Shown: positions 19,072-27,573, counted from the first letter of the stretch. The stretch is DNA of 64,000 bases from Butyrivibrio sp. INlla21 (GCF_900116875.1 NZ_FPCC01000015.1:18661-82660); one strand, 5' to 3'. Program-made: numbers and translations. The notes: a model not told the origin generated them from the letters alone.

Positions 19072-19085
19072 TGAACATACGTTCG
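19072..19085 (-). promoter_or_regulatory. LexA (SOS) box of uvrBA
   Basis: TGAACATACGTTCG contains GAAC-N4-GTTC, the core of the Bacillota LexA/DinR operator. It lies nine bases upstream of the -35 hexamer of the uvrBA promoter. uvrB and uvrA are SOS genes in Bacillus, so the site fits the context; binding itself is inferred. Confidence 0.75.
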
Positions 19086-19101
19086 CGAGCTTCCTCAAGC
19101 A

Positions 19102-19135
19102 AAAGCCGTAGGCTTTTTTATTTGCCTACGGCTTT
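19102..19135 (-). terminator. Terminator after CAP-domain gene
   Basis: Arms AAAGCCGTAGGC and GCCTACGGCTTT (12 bp) with a 10-base AT loop, followed on the minus strand by TGCTTG. The 3' arm ends in TTT but there is no long T-run after it; still a stable hairpin between the CAP gene and the uvrBA promoter. On the plus strand the loop itself is T-rich. Confidence 0.65.
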
Positions 19136-19155
19136 CATCAATGCTCTTTCCTTAT

Positions 19156-19869
19156 TTAGTTTGCAAATTCTTGGACAAAATATACCGTACCGCCTTCAAT
19201 ATAGTATCCAAACCCAACGTATTTCCATGATGCATCCAACATATTCTCATTATGTCCGGAACTGCCTTTAAACAATCCCATTGAGTTTGAAATATTTGCT
19301 TGCGGATCGGTCGCACTTGAATAGATCATACCAAGGTTTTCACCAACAGCCTGTGTTGTATATCCAAGTTCTGTGTACGCTCCCGCAAAATCCGTACCGT
19401 TGGGACGATTATGCGAGAACTTCTTAGCTATCTCTTTTGCTCTTAAGTTTCCGACATCAACACATTTCTGGCTGAGTTCGAGCGCCGGCAATCCGTTTGA
19501 TGTACGATAAGCATTAAGTTGTGCAAACATATCCAGCACATACTTATCCGCAACAACATTGCCCGCCTGATTTGGTCTGACCGCTCCCTGAACCGCTGCG
19601 GCTTCGTCCGGGCAGCACTTTCTGCCTTCTTTTTTGCCGAATGTGATATAGTGTTTTTTGAGCGCTTTCTCGTCATATCCGAAAGTCGCTTTCAGATCCG
19701 GGTACGTATCAGCGTAATAACGATAATCGAACTTCGAATCCGCCTGTGTTTCTGCTGCATATGCATCAGCAGACTTAGTACATATCAGCATTACAGCTAT
19801 GGCAATAGTTGAAAATCCCTTTATTGCTGCCTTTTTGATTAGTAATAATTTCTGCTCTTTTTTCAACAT
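19156..19869 (-). CDS. Secreted CAP-domain (SCP-like) protein
   Basis: About 237 aa. A signal peptide (LLIKKAAIKGFSTIAIAVMLICTKSADAYAAE) is followed by a short module DYRYYADTYPDLKATFGYD...HYITFGKKEGRKC, a repeat type often seen in Lachnospiraceae surface proteins, and then a CAP domain: LDMFAQLNAYRTSNGLPALELS, AKKFSHNRPNG, GENLG and GHNENMLDASWKYVGFGYY. The ATG at 19869 is preferred, but SD is weak and an ATG 9 bases or a GTG 45 bases earlier are possible; a TATAAT lies only a few bases upstream. Function unknown; CAP proteins are extracellular and vary widely in role. Confidence 0.85.
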   Translation of the reverse strand: MLKKEQKLLLIKKAAIKGFSTIAIAVMLICTKSADAYAAETQADSKFDYRYYADTYPDLKATFGYDEKALKKHYITFGKKEGRKCCPDEAAAVQGAVRPNQAGNVVADKYVLDMFAQLNAYRTSNGLPALELSQKCVDVGNLRAKEIAKKFSHNRPNGTDFAGAYTELGYTTQAVGENLGMIYSSATDPQANISNSMGLFKGSSGHNENMLDASWKYVGFGYYIEGGTVYFVQEFAN

Positions 19870-19952
19870 AGGGTCCATTATACTTGAAATAAAATATAAA
19901 AAAACCTTTTTCACACTTTTTTGACACTTTTTTACTTAAATATTCAATTTTT

Positions 19953-20192
19953 TTATAGGTTAAAAGAGTCATATGTATAGACCATATCCTGCTCTATAAC
20001 GAAATCATCCATGCTGATCCTGTCTTCAGGGCAGTAAGTATCAAGCAGTCTTGTGGTACACATTGCAGCCGTCGCCTCGCCCTCCGTAATCTCCGCCGGG
20101 GCTTCACCCTCTCCGACCAGGAGACTTCCGACTCCCAAAATAAGCAGTAGCGCTATAAAAATAACAACAAAAGTGTATATAAAAATAATCAT
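19953..20192 (-). CDS. Small single-pass membrane protein in kinase operon
   Basis: 79 aa, unrecognised. An N-terminal membrane helix (IIFIYTFVVIFIALLLILGVGSLLV) is followed by an acidic outside or inside segment (EGEAPAEITEGEATAA) and a tail with two Cys (MCTTRLLDTYC). Its ATG overlaps the kinase stop by 4 bases (ATGA), so expression is tied to the kinase. No terminator is visible after it; the following AT-rich DNA repeats AAAAAAGTGT twice. Confidence 0.75.
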   Translation of the reverse strand: MIIFIYTFVVIFIALLLILGVGSLLVGEGEAPAEITEGEATAAMCTTRLLDTYCPEDRISMDDFVIEQDMVYTYDSFNL

Positions 20193-21169
20193 TTAAACTC
20201 CTCTAAATATTCTTCAATCCTGATCCTAGCAACTCCGAGTCTCTCTTTGACCGCAGGAATTCTCTTTCTTGCATCCTCCTGCACATAGTCTTTTGCAGGT
20301 GTGTAATATGCCATTCCGGCAGATATTACCGCTGAAAGACAAGCTGCTGCCACACCGGCCTTTATAACCATTATCATCTTTCTGAACATGACCGTTCTCG
20401 GATATCTCATAAGAGCCGCTTTTATCTCATCACAGCTTTTAAACCTATCCTCTCTGTCAGGTTTAATACATTTATCGATCAATGACATAAGCTCAGGTGA
20501 TACGCCTCGCACTCCCGCTTCTTTGGCTCTTGAAACAGCCACGTCATCTTTGGGATTGATCCCTGACACCATCTGCAAAAGAGTCATCCCAAAGCAGTAT
20601 ATATCTGTCTTTGGATCTGTTTGCCCAAGATGCCCGTATTGTTCGGGCGCAGCAAAACCGCATGTCCCCAGATAGGTACTGTCAGTTGTCTCTCCCTCTC
20701 TGTATACTCTGGCAACTCCGTAATCTATAAGTGTCACGGCATTATCATTTCCCAATATTATGTTTGACGGCTTTAAATCTCTGTAGATCACCGGTTCTTT
20801 TAACCCATGGAGATAACCGAGTATTGTAACAAGCTCAGTTCCTATCCTGACCGCTTCTTTTTCCTTAAGCCTTCCGTTTTCACCTATTATGGTAAAAAGA
20901 CTTTTCCCCGGAATATACTCTGTAGCTATATATTCTTCTCCGCAATCTATAAGCCTCGGTATTCCTTTGAATTTAAGCCTCTTAAGGATATCCGCCTCGT
21001 TTTTAAGGCTCTCGCTTGCCTTTTTATACCTTTTATCACCTGTATCTCTCAAGATCTTTAAGGTCACGAGTTTCCCGCCCGCTCTGTCGCGTGCAAGAAA
21101 AGCATCTCCGCATCCTCCTCTGCCGAGCAGCTTTATCCGCTTATATCTATGTAAAACCATGTTATCCAT
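20189..21169 (-). CDS. Membrane Ser/Thr protein kinase without PASTA domains
   Basis: 326 aa Hanks-type kinase. Glycine loop LLGRGGCGDAFLA, catalytic Lys in VTLKILRD, HRD-equivalent VIYRDLKPSNIILGNDNAVTLIDYGVA, activation segment TYLGTCGFAAPEQYG and the TDIYCFGMTLLQMVSG helix. Note YRD instead of HRD and DYG instead of DFG, both tolerated variants. After the kinase domain (to about residue 260) a single membrane helix (IKAGVAAACLSAVISAGMAY) and about 40 residues outside; no PASTA repeats, unlike PrkC/Stk of wall sensing. Forms an operon with the PP2C gene 3 bases upstream and a small membrane protein downstream. Confidence 0.92.
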   Translation of the reverse strand: MDNMVLHRYKRIKLLGRGGCGDAFLARDRAGGKLVTLKILRDTGDKRYKKASESLKNEADILKRLKFKGIPRLIDCGEEYIATEYIPGKSLFTIIGENGRLKEKEAVRIGTELVTILGYLHGLKEPVIYRDLKPSNIILGNDNAVTLIDYGVARVYREGETTDSTYLGTCGFAAPEQYGHLGQTDPKTDIYCFGMTLLQMVSGINPKDDVAVSRAKEAGVRGVSPELMSLIDKCIKPDREDRFKSCDEIKAALMRYPRTVMFRKMIMVIKAGVAAACLSAVISAGMAYYTPAKDYVQEDARKRIPAVKERLGVARIRIEEYLEEFK

Positions 21170-21172
21170 ACG

Positions 21173-21898
21173 TCAGAACTCCATGCAAAGCGCTGCTACG
21201 GAAACGTTGTCTTCTTCATTTCTTGAATATGCTCTTTCAGCAAGTTTTTTGCACGAATCAAGCATATCTTCAGATGTCACGCACATCTGAGGACATAGCA
21301 TTTTAAAGACCTCATCACTGTTCATGGTCTTCCAAAAGCCGTCACTGCACGCCAGTACAGTTGAATTGCCGTCAAACTGCCCCACCTCTATTTCAGGCTC
21401 AGGCGTTCCTGACGTTCCGACGCATTGCAAAAGAACGTTTTGCGCAATACTCTGATCCTTTGTAAGCTGCCTTACATCATCTTTCCCGGCGATATAGATT
21501 CTGGAATCTCCGATATTCATGAGAATATATTTTGTCCCTATCTGTAAAAGTGCGGTAAGTGTCGTTCCAAGCTTGATACGTCTGTGTTTTCCGTATCTTC
21601 TTATCTCACCGTTCACTCTTGCGATAAGTCTTCTCCAAGACTGCTCTATTACCTCAAACAATCTCTCGCCCTCTAGATCCTGCATAAGGCACAACTCTTC
21701 ATGGAACCAGTTTTCCAAAGCTCTTATAACCTTGCAGCTTGCTACCTCTCCCTTAGACAAGCCTCCCAATCCGTCACAGACTGCAACAAAAGAGATTCTT
21801 CCCAAATTTTTAGTTCTTGCTACTTTTACCAAAACAGAGTCTTGGTTTACTTTACGGGCAATACCCGCATCCGTGTAAATACATGCTTTTACTTTCAT
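21173..21898 (-). CDS. PP2C-family Ser/Thr protein phosphatase
   Basis: 241 aa metal-dependent phosphatase, expected to reverse the kinase encoded 3 bases downstream. Motifs: N-terminal DAGIARKVNQDS, the metal-binding VAVCDGLGGLSKGEVAS, GTTLTALLQIGTKYILMNIGDSRIYI, LTKDQS, and LACSDGFWK with the C-terminal RNEEDNVSVAAL (DN metal ligand). All residues needed for catalysis appear present. SD AAAGGTAAG before the ATG. Pairs with IreB (37883-38158), a known target of this kinase type, elsewhere in the window. Confidence 0.93.
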   Translation of the reverse strand: MKVKACIYTDAGIARKVNQDSVLVKVARTKNLGRISFVAVCDGLGGLSKGEVASCKVIRALENWFHEELCLMQDLEGERLFEVIEQSWRRLIARVNGEIRRYGKHRRIKLGTTLTALLQIGTKYILMNIGDSRIYIAGKDDVRQLTKDQSIAQNVLLQCVGTSGTPEPEIEVGQFDGNSTVLACSDGFWKTMNSDEVFKMLCPQMCVTSEDMLDSCKKLAERAYSRNEEDNVSVAALCMEF

Positions 21899-21968
21899 AA
21901 CTTACCTTTCAAAAACAAAAATAACAGTGTGGAATACCGCCCGATACGGGCAAGAAGTATTAACCGAA

Positions 21969-22005
21969 ATAAAAAGAAAAACTGTGCCAATGAATGACAC
22001 AGTTT
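21969..22005 (-). terminator. Terminator of ftsE-ftsX-envC-ctpA unit
   Basis: Stem AAACTGTG / CACAGTTT around an 11-base loop, followed on the minus strand by TTCTTTTTAT. Directly after the S41 peptidase gene. Confidence 0.85.
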
Positions 22006-22026
22006 TGTATGGTACTCTCAATTTAA

Positions 22027-23343
22027 TTATTTGTCAAGAAGGTCCTTCATAACCTCTACAGCCTTATCAAGCTGATTGTCTGTTTTATCCTCAGTATAAG
22101 CGTCGGCGTCAAATTCTACCTCAACATCCGGTTCAATTCCTATTCCGTGGATATTGTTTCCGTTAGGTGTAAAGTAACTGCTTACGGTAAGCTTCACTGC
22201 AGTTCCGTCATTAAGATTATATACACTCTGGACAATTCCTTTTCCGAATGTTTTGGTTCCGACAAGCTTTGCCAATTCGTAATCCTTTAAGGCTCCGGCC
22301 AATATCTCCGATGCACTCGCCGAATATCCGTTTACAAGAACAACGATCGGTATCTCCAGTTTGCTTTCATTTTTACATGTGTAATCTACTCGATTACCGT
22401 CTCTGTCCACGGTATATACGATCGTACTGCCTTTTGCAATGATCTGATCCGCTATATCACAGGCAGTCTTAAGGTTTCCTCCGGGATTACTTCTAAGATC
22501 GATGATAAGACCTTTCAAATCATCAGCCTTAAGTTCCGCCAATCTCTCTACAAACTGATTGTAGGTAACTTCATCAAATTCTGTTATCTGAATATATCCG
22601 ATTCCGTCATCCAAGGACTTAGCTTCAACAGTGGGAACTTCTATCTTTTTACGACATACGTCCACCTCGACAGTTTCCTTGGCACTTTCTCTTTCAAGTG
22701 TCAGATGTACAGTCGTTCCTTCTTCGCCCTTTATTCTTGAAACAACCTCTTCAGTTGTAAGACCCTGAACGCTTTCTTTGTTGACCTCGGTAATAATGTC
22801 ATCAGCCAGAATTCCTGCCTCTTCAGCAGGTGTTCCGGGCATAACCTTGCTTATACGCGGCATATTGATCGTGGTGTCCATTGATATATAGGCACCTATA
22901 CCGAAGTATATTCCCTGAGTTTCGTTCTCAAACACTGTAAGATCTTCTTCGGAATAATATACCGAATAAGGATCGTCCAAGGAATCAAGAAGGCCCTTAT
23001 AAAGTCCGTCTCTCTCCTTTTTCTTATCTACATCGGTCTTATAATAGCAAGAATCTATGAGCGCTTCGAGCCTATTTATCTTGGCGGCAGTCTCATCATT
23101 CATTATCCCCAATCCATTGCTGTTGCCAAAGGATACGTAGTGTAATGCTATGCCCACAGCAGCACATATAAAAGCCGTGCACATAGTTCCTATAAGAATT
23201 CCGCTTATAAATCTTCTTCTAAGCCTTTTTTCTTCTTCGTTGCCGTAAAATCTCGCTTCACTTACAGTTTCCGCCGCAGTAAAGTATTCTGACTTAGTTT
23301 CTTCTGTCTTAGTCTCTTCTGTCATGTTATTGTTAAAATCCAC
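22027..23343 (-). CDS. S41-family C-terminal processing protease
   Basis: 438 aa CtpA-type protease. After about 45 cytoplasmic residues comes one membrane helix (FISGILIGTMCTAFICAAVGIAL), then a PDZ domain (ISKVMPGTPAEEAGILADDIITEVNKE) and the S41 core with catalytic Ser in VVLVNGYSASASEILAGALKDY and Lys in LVGTKTFGKGIVQ. A GTG start with SD GGGGAG fits. Last gene of ftsE-ftsX-envC-ctpA; in relatives such proteases act with envelope hydrolases at division, a plausible role here. Confidence 0.93.
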   Translation of the reverse strand: MDFNNNMTEETKTEETKSEYFTAAETVSEARFYGNEEEKRLRRRFISGILIGTMCTAFICAAVGIALHYVSFGNSNGLGIMNDETAAKINRLEALIDSCYYKTDVDKKKERDGLYKGLLDSLDDPYSVYYSEEDLTVFENETQGIYFGIGAYISMDTTINMPRISKVMPGTPAEEAGILADDIITEVNKESVQGLTTEEVVSRIKGEEGTTVHLTLERESAKETVEVDVCRKKIEVPTVEAKSLDDGIGYIQITEFDEVTYNQFVERLAELKADDLKGLIIDLRSNPGGNLKTACDIADQIIAKGSTIVYTVDRDGNRVDYTCKNESKLEIPIVVLVNGYSASASEILAGALKDYELAKLVGTKTFGKGIVQSVYNLNDGTAVKLTVSSYFTPNGNNIHGIGIEPDVEVEFDADAYTEDKTDNQLDKAVEVMKDLLDK

Positions 23344-23366
23344 TTTTTACTCCCCACTCCTTGAAA

Positions 23367-24590
23367 TCATTTAAGATAATTCCAAGGGCTTACATATGCG
23401 CCGTTAAGTCGAACTCCAAAATGCAAATGAGGTCCTGTCGACCTTCCGGTTGATCCAACCGCAGCTATCTTGGTTCCTGCAGTAACATCCTGTCCCTTTG
23501 AAGTATACACCGCAGAGCAGTGCATGTAGACAGTATATAATCCGTTACCATGATTGATCATAACATAATTACCCATGGTAGCATTGTAATCAGCAGCCAC
23601 AACCGTTCCGTTATATGCTGCAAGTATCGCCGATCCCGTAGGTGCCGCAAAGTCTACACCGTTATGCATCTTTTCCACACCAAGTGTAGGATGCATACGC
23701 ATGCCGAAATCATCGGATACTCTGGTATAACTCGGACATGGGAATGTAAACATTCCGCCGTCATATTTATATTTGCTGTTAAGAGCCTCTTTATCCGCAG
23801 CAACTTCTCTCTCAAGGGCTGCAATGGTTGCATTCTCTGCCTTGATCTCAGCTTCGTATTCTGCTATGGCAGCCTGTTTGTTGTTGATATCTGCCTTTAC
23901 GGTATTGAGCTCTGCGTTCTTTTGATCCATAAGAGACTGCATGTTTGCTTCTTCTTGCTCTTTGCTCTCTTTGGTCGCATCCAGGGTCGCTTTTTCTTCT
24001 TCCAAGGCTTCCTTGGTAAGCTGTATGAGTTCAGTTGTAGCAATGTACTCATCAAGCTTCTTTCTGTCATAGCTTGAGAGCATCTCAATATATTCCGCTT
24101 TATTAAGCATATCGCCAAAGCTTCCGGACTCCATGAATAATTCCATGTATACCGCATTTCCGCGCTCATACATGAACTTGATGCGTTTCTTCATGGCCTC
24201 ATACTGCTCTTCCTGAATTCGTTCCGCCTCTTCAAGCTCAGCCGTTGTCTTTTCAATTTGAGCAACCTTTTCATCAATCTTGGTGTTTAGCTCATCTATC
24301 TTGTTCTGTATATCCGTTATCGAAGCATCAAGCTCGGTGATATATTTATCAAGATTGGATTTGCTTGCTTCAAGATCTTTTTTTATCTTCTCAAGGTTAC
24401 TTTTTGCATTGCTTAAGTTGTCTCTTTCCTTTTTAGCCTCTGATATCTGATTCTCTTTTGCCTTAATGCTCTCTTCGGTAACTTCGGCACGTGTCGGCAA
24501 AGAACTGTTAAAAAACACCAGAATCACGATTATCAGACACGACAACACATTAAACAATCTTTTCCTTGTGCTGCAAATTGATCTGCTCAA
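23367..24590 (-). CDS. EnvC/PcsB-like murein hydrolase (coiled coil plus M23 peptidase)
   Basis: 407 aa. Signal peptide (LFNVLSCLIIVILVFFNSSLPTRAE), a long coiled coil (about residues 38-260: repeated EAKKERDNLSNAKSNLEKIKKDLEAS-like heptads) and a C-terminal LytM/M23 domain with Zn ligands in MHNGVDFA (HxxxD) and GPHLHFG (HxH). Start is a TTG at 24590, with AAAGGA upstream; no ATG is available before the signal peptide. The coiled coil is the part that FtsX binds in EnvC and PcsB, and ftsX is immediately upstream, so FtsEX-controlled septal peptidoglycan cleavage is the likely role. Confidence 0.92.
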   Translation of the reverse strand: MSRSICSTRKRLFNVLSCLIIVILVFFNSSLPTRAEVTEESIKAKENQISEAKKERDNLSNAKSNLEKIKKDLEASKSNLDKYITELDASITDIQNKIDELNTKIDEKVAQIEKTTAELEEAERIQEEQYEAMKKRIKFMYERGNAVYMELFMESGSFGDMLNKAEYIEMLSSYDRKKLDEYIATTELIQLTKEALEEEKATLDATKESKEQEEANMQSLMDQKNAELNTVKADINNKQAAIAEYEAEIKAENATIAALEREVAADKEALNSKYKYDGGMFTFPCPSYTRVSDDFGMRMHPTLGVEKMHNGVDFAAPTGSAILAAYNGTVVAADYNATMGNYVMINHGNGLYTVYMHCSAVYTSKGQDVTAGTKIAAVGSTGRSTGPHLHFGVRLNGAYVSPWNYLK

Positions 24591-24616
24591 AACAAAAATG
24601 TCCTTTTAATTATTTC

Positions 24617-25516
24617 TTATACATGCAAGTGTTTTTTAACCGTTGCGAAACTTCCCAAAAATCCGATTCCTATACCGATCGCAAGCGATATCGGAAGAAG
24701 CTTGTTGTAAATAACCTCAACCGGAAGGAAATTAAGGATTGATGAAAGCATCGTAAATTTGGTTCCTACATACTCGATCGCATGAGTATATACAAAATAA
24801 ATGATCACAAGAGGAATTGCTGAACCGATCATTCCGATGAGAATACCCTCAACCACGAAAGGTGCTCTTACAAAAAAGTCTGTGGCACCGATGTATTTCA
24901 TGATGTTGATCTCATCTTTTCTTACGGCAATACCCATTGTAACCGTATTGCTGATAAGGAATATTGATACCAGCAAAAGAATTATGATGATTCCGGCAGA
25001 CACATATGCGATAAGTATATTGAGTCCGCTAAGTGTGTTGGCCGTAACTTCCGATCTGTTGACTTCTCTGACAACGTCAATTGATTCTATGTATGTTACG
25101 AGTGCAGGCTGCATGGATACATCTTTAAGATATATCTGTAGGTTGGCTGAATCGGCAAGCGGATTCTCGGTAAATCCGTCGGCATACTCTCCGAGGTACT
25201 CCTCTTTGAAGCCTTCCCATGCCACATCTGCAGACACATATTCAATCTCTCTTACTTCGGGACGATTCTTCTCAAGCTCCGACTTCACAGCCAGGATTTG
25301 CTCTTCTGAAACTCCCTCGTTAAAAAACACTGTTATTGATACGCCTTCTTCGGCGGTCTTAACGACGTTCTGGAAATTGGTAACTATTGAATAAAAGATA
25401 CCGAACAGAAATAGGCAAGCACCGATAGTTGCTATAGATGCCAGTGTATACCACTTATTTCTGCCAAGGTTCTTGATTCCCTGTCCTAATGTATAGAAAA
25501 AACTACTAATCCTCAT
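24617..25516 (-). CDS. ftsX: Cell-division permease-like protein FtsX
   Basis: 299 aa. Topology of FtsX: N-terminal cytoplasmic stretch FYTLGQGIKNLGRNKWYTLASIATIGACLFLFG with the first membrane helix, an outside loop of about 120 residues (VSITVFFNEGVSEEQILAVKSELE), then three more helices (LIAYVSAGIIIILLLVSIFLI, IGMIGSAIPLVIIYF, LLPISLAIGIGIGFLGSF) and the typical MGIAVRKDEINIMKYIGATDFFVRAPFVVEG. It overlaps the ftsE end by 11 bases. Transmits ATP hydrolysis by FtsE to the extracellular hydrolase encoded next. Confidence 0.95.
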   Translation of the reverse strand: MRISSFFYTLGQGIKNLGRNKWYTLASIATIGACLFLFGIFYSIVTNFQNVVKTAEEGVSITVFFNEGVSEEQILAVKSELEKNRPEVREIEYVSADVAWEGFKEEYLGEYADGFTENPLADSANLQIYLKDVSMQPALVTYIESIDVVREVNRSEVTANTLSGLNILIAYVSAGIIIILLLVSIFLISNTVTMGIAVRKDEINIMKYIGATDFFVRAPFVVEGILIGMIGSAIPLVIIYFVYTHAIEYVGTKFTMLSSILNFLPVEVIYNKLLPISLAIGIGIGFLGSFATVKKHLHV

Positions 25517-26246
25517 CGATGTACATACCTTCTTCCTCGTCTTCTATGATGACGCCCTTTTTCATGGTGATAACTCGTTTCTTCATGGCATTAACGATCT
25601 CTCTGTTATGTGTTACCACAATAACAGTTGTACCGTTCTCATTGATCTGTTCCATGAGCTTCATGATTTCCCATGAATTGTTGGGATCGAGATTTCCGGT
25701 AGGCTCATCGGCCAAAAGAATAGTCGGCTTATTTACCAGAGCCCTTGCAAGAGCAACTCTCTGCTGTTCACCGCCGGAAAGTTGATTGATCTTACTTTTG
25801 TACTTACCCGCAAGGTTAACGGTTGCCAAAATTGAAGGCACGTTTCTCTTTATCTCTCTTGTGGGAGTCTGAACGATTCGCTGCGCAAAAGCAACGTTCT
25901 CATAGACATTTCTGTCTTTTAAAAGTCTGAAATCCTGGAATACTATTCCGAGATTACGCCTGAACTTCGGAATCTTGCGATGCTTGATCCTCTTGAGATT
26001 GTATCCGAGAACCGTGATCTCTCCCTCTGTCGGTGTAAGCTCTCTGAGTAAGAGCTTAATAAGCGTAGACTTTCCCGATCCGCTGTCTCCGACTATAAAT
26101 ACGAATTCACCTCTTTTAATGTGAAGATTGACTCCGTTTAAAGCAGGTGCACCCGTTGAATAAGACTTGGTCACATTCTCAAGTGTTATTATCTCATCTT
26201 CAGGTATCTGCCTGTTTAATCTCTTTTTCCTGTATCCTCGTTCCAT
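25506..26246 (-). CDS. ftsE: Cell-division ATP-binding protein FtsE
   Basis: 246 aa ABC ATPase: Walker A VGDSGSGKSTLIKLL near residue 55, Q-loop IVFQDFRLLKDRNVYENVAFA, signature INQLSGGEQQRVALARAL, Walker B ILLADEPTGNLDP, H-loop VIVVTHNREIV. An N-terminal basic extension of about 18 residues (MERGYRKKRLNRQIPEDE) precedes the usual start, and a C-terminal acidic tail (IIEDEEEGMYIDED) overlaps ftsX. Partner of FtsX. Confidence 0.96.
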   Translation of the reverse strand: MERGYRKKRLNRQIPEDEIITLENVTKSYSTGAPALNGVNLHIKRGEFVFIVGDSGSGKSTLIKLLLRELTPTEGEITVLGYNLKRIKHRKIPKFRRNLGIVFQDFRLLKDRNVYENVAFAQRIVQTPTREIKRNVPSILATVNLAGKYKSKINQLSGGEQQRVALARALVNKPTILLADEPTGNLDPNNSWEIMKLMEQINENGTTVIVVTHNREIVNAMKKRVITMKKGVIIEDEEEGMYIDED

Positions 26247-26282
26247 ATCTGTCTCCCGAAATATATTATGATTTATGGATGA

Positions 26283-27365
26283 TTAAGTGAACTTCTCCAT
26301 GTATTTCATATACCTTACAACCATGAGCGCGATCTTAAATGTGATCGCATCATCAAACACCCTAAGATCAAGGCCTGTACTCTTCTGAAGCTTATCGAGA
26401 CGATAAACCAAAGTATTTCTGTGAATAAAGAGCTGTCTTGATGTCTCTGACACGTTAAGGCTGTTCTCAAAGAACTTATCGATAGTTGACAAGGTCTCCT
26501 GATCAAAGTCGTCGGGATTTCTTCCTCCGAATATTTCCTTGATAAACATCTTACACAAAGGAATCGGAAGCTGATAGATAAGTCGTCCTATACCCAGCTC
26601 GCTGTAGCATATTACTTTTCTTTCATCAAAGAAAATCTTTCCTACATCAAGAGCCATCTTGGCTTCTTTATAAGAACGGCTGACCTCCTTGATCTCACCC
26701 ACAACAGTTCCGTAAGCTATCCTAACCTTGGAAAGGCCGTCTTTTTCAAGTACGGAAAGCATTTCTTCCGCTGTCTTGGTGATATCCGATGGCTTTGTAA
26801 TATCAGTTACATCCTTGACGATAATGATATTGTCCTCATCTACCTCGGTCACAAAATCAGTACCGTTGCCGAAATGAGTCCTTGCTATCTCAAGGGCATT
26901 ATTGTCTCTTCCGTTATGTGACTCCACGATCATCGCCACTCTCTTGGCGTCAGACTGAATATGAAGTTTCTTGGCTCTGCTGTATATATCCACAAGAAGG
27001 AGATTATCAAGAAGAAGGTTCTTAATGAAATTATCCTTATCGAAGCGCTCCTTGTATGCGACAAGAAGGCTCTGGATCTGATAAGCGATCATCTTGCCGA
27101 GCATATAAACATTCTCGCCTGTTCCGGCACAGATAAGAATATACTCAAGCTGCTGCTCATCAAAAATCTTGAAATATTGATGTCCCTGTATCTCTTGGGA
27201 ATCAGCTGCAGACTCCACAAAATCTCTGGCAACCGCTGATACATTGCCCATGTCCGATGATGTTGACGCTACCTCTCTTCCATCGATGTCTAACACATAT
27301 AGCTCAACATGAGCGATATTCTTAAGGCCGTCGATTGTGTTCTGGAGAATCTGATTTGAAATCAT
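26283..27365 (-). CDS. PucR/CdaR-type transcriptional regulator
   Basis: 360 aa. The C-terminus carries the PucR-family helix-turn-helix: TLSTIDKFFENSLNVSETSRQLFIHRNTLVYRLDKLQKSTGLDLRVFDDAITFKIALMV. The N-terminal 130 residues look like the sugar-diacid recognition/GAF-like region (LQNTIDGLKNIAHVELYVLDIDGREVASTSSDMG), and the centre a GGDEF-like regulator fold (VRIAYGTVVGEIKEVSRSYKEAKMALDVG). The effector is unknown. It is followed by ftsE 37 bases away and preceded by a striking inverted repeat at 27430-27476, possibly its own operator. Confidence 0.9.
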   Translation of the reverse strand: MISNQILQNTIDGLKNIAHVELYVLDIDGREVASTSSDMGNVSAVARDFVESAADSQEIQGHQYFKIFDEQQLEYILICAGTGENVYMLGKMIAYQIQSLLVAYKERFDKDNFIKNLLLDNLLLVDIYSRAKKLHIQSDAKRVAMIVESHNGRDNNALEIARTHFGNGTDFVTEVDEDNIIIVKDVTDITKPSDITKTAEEMLSVLEKDGLSKVRIAYGTVVGEIKEVSRSYKEAKMALDVGKIFFDERKVICYSELGIGRLIYQLPIPLCKMFIKEIFGGRNPDDFDQETLSTIDKFFENSLNVSETSRQLFIHRNTLVYRLDKLQKSTGLDLRVFDDAITFKIALMVVRYMKYMEKFT

Positions 27366-27429
27366 TTGTCACTCTTTCTGCCATCCCTAAATAGGGGCTA
27401 ACGAATAATATACAAAGCCATTTTAATAT

Positions 27430-27476
27430 AAATGTACAAAAAAATCTACCTTATAGCAGTCTTTTTTTGTACATTT
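27430..27476. promoter_or_regulatory. Perfect 15-bp inverted repeat between divergent pucR-type and yjfB genes
   Basis: Arms AAATGTACAAAAAAA (27430-27444) and TTTTTTTGTACATTT (27462-27476) with a 17-base spacer. It lies 65 bases upstream of the PucR-type gene and about 165 bases upstream of the plus-strand gene. The GTACA cores are 32 bases apart, about three helical turns, as expected for a dimer operator. A terminator is unlikely because no gene ends here. Function inferred. Confidence 0.5.
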
Positions 27477-27545
27477 TTTTGATTATCCCGTCAAAATCTA
27501 CAAAAAGGGATTCTTTTTTTGGTATGAAATTTATCATTATATAGC

Positions 27546-27573
27546 TAAATATTCGATTATAATATTACGATAT
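27546..27573 (+). promoter_or_regulatory. Candidate sigma-28-type (flagellar) promoter of yjfB
   Basis: TAAA (27546-27549), 16 bases, then TACGATAT (27566-27573), close to the flagellar-sigma consensus TAAA-N15-GCCGATAT (one base longer, two mismatches). A sigma-A -10 (TATAAT, 27590-27595) lies further down, so a housekeeping promoter is an alternative. Confidence 0.45.
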
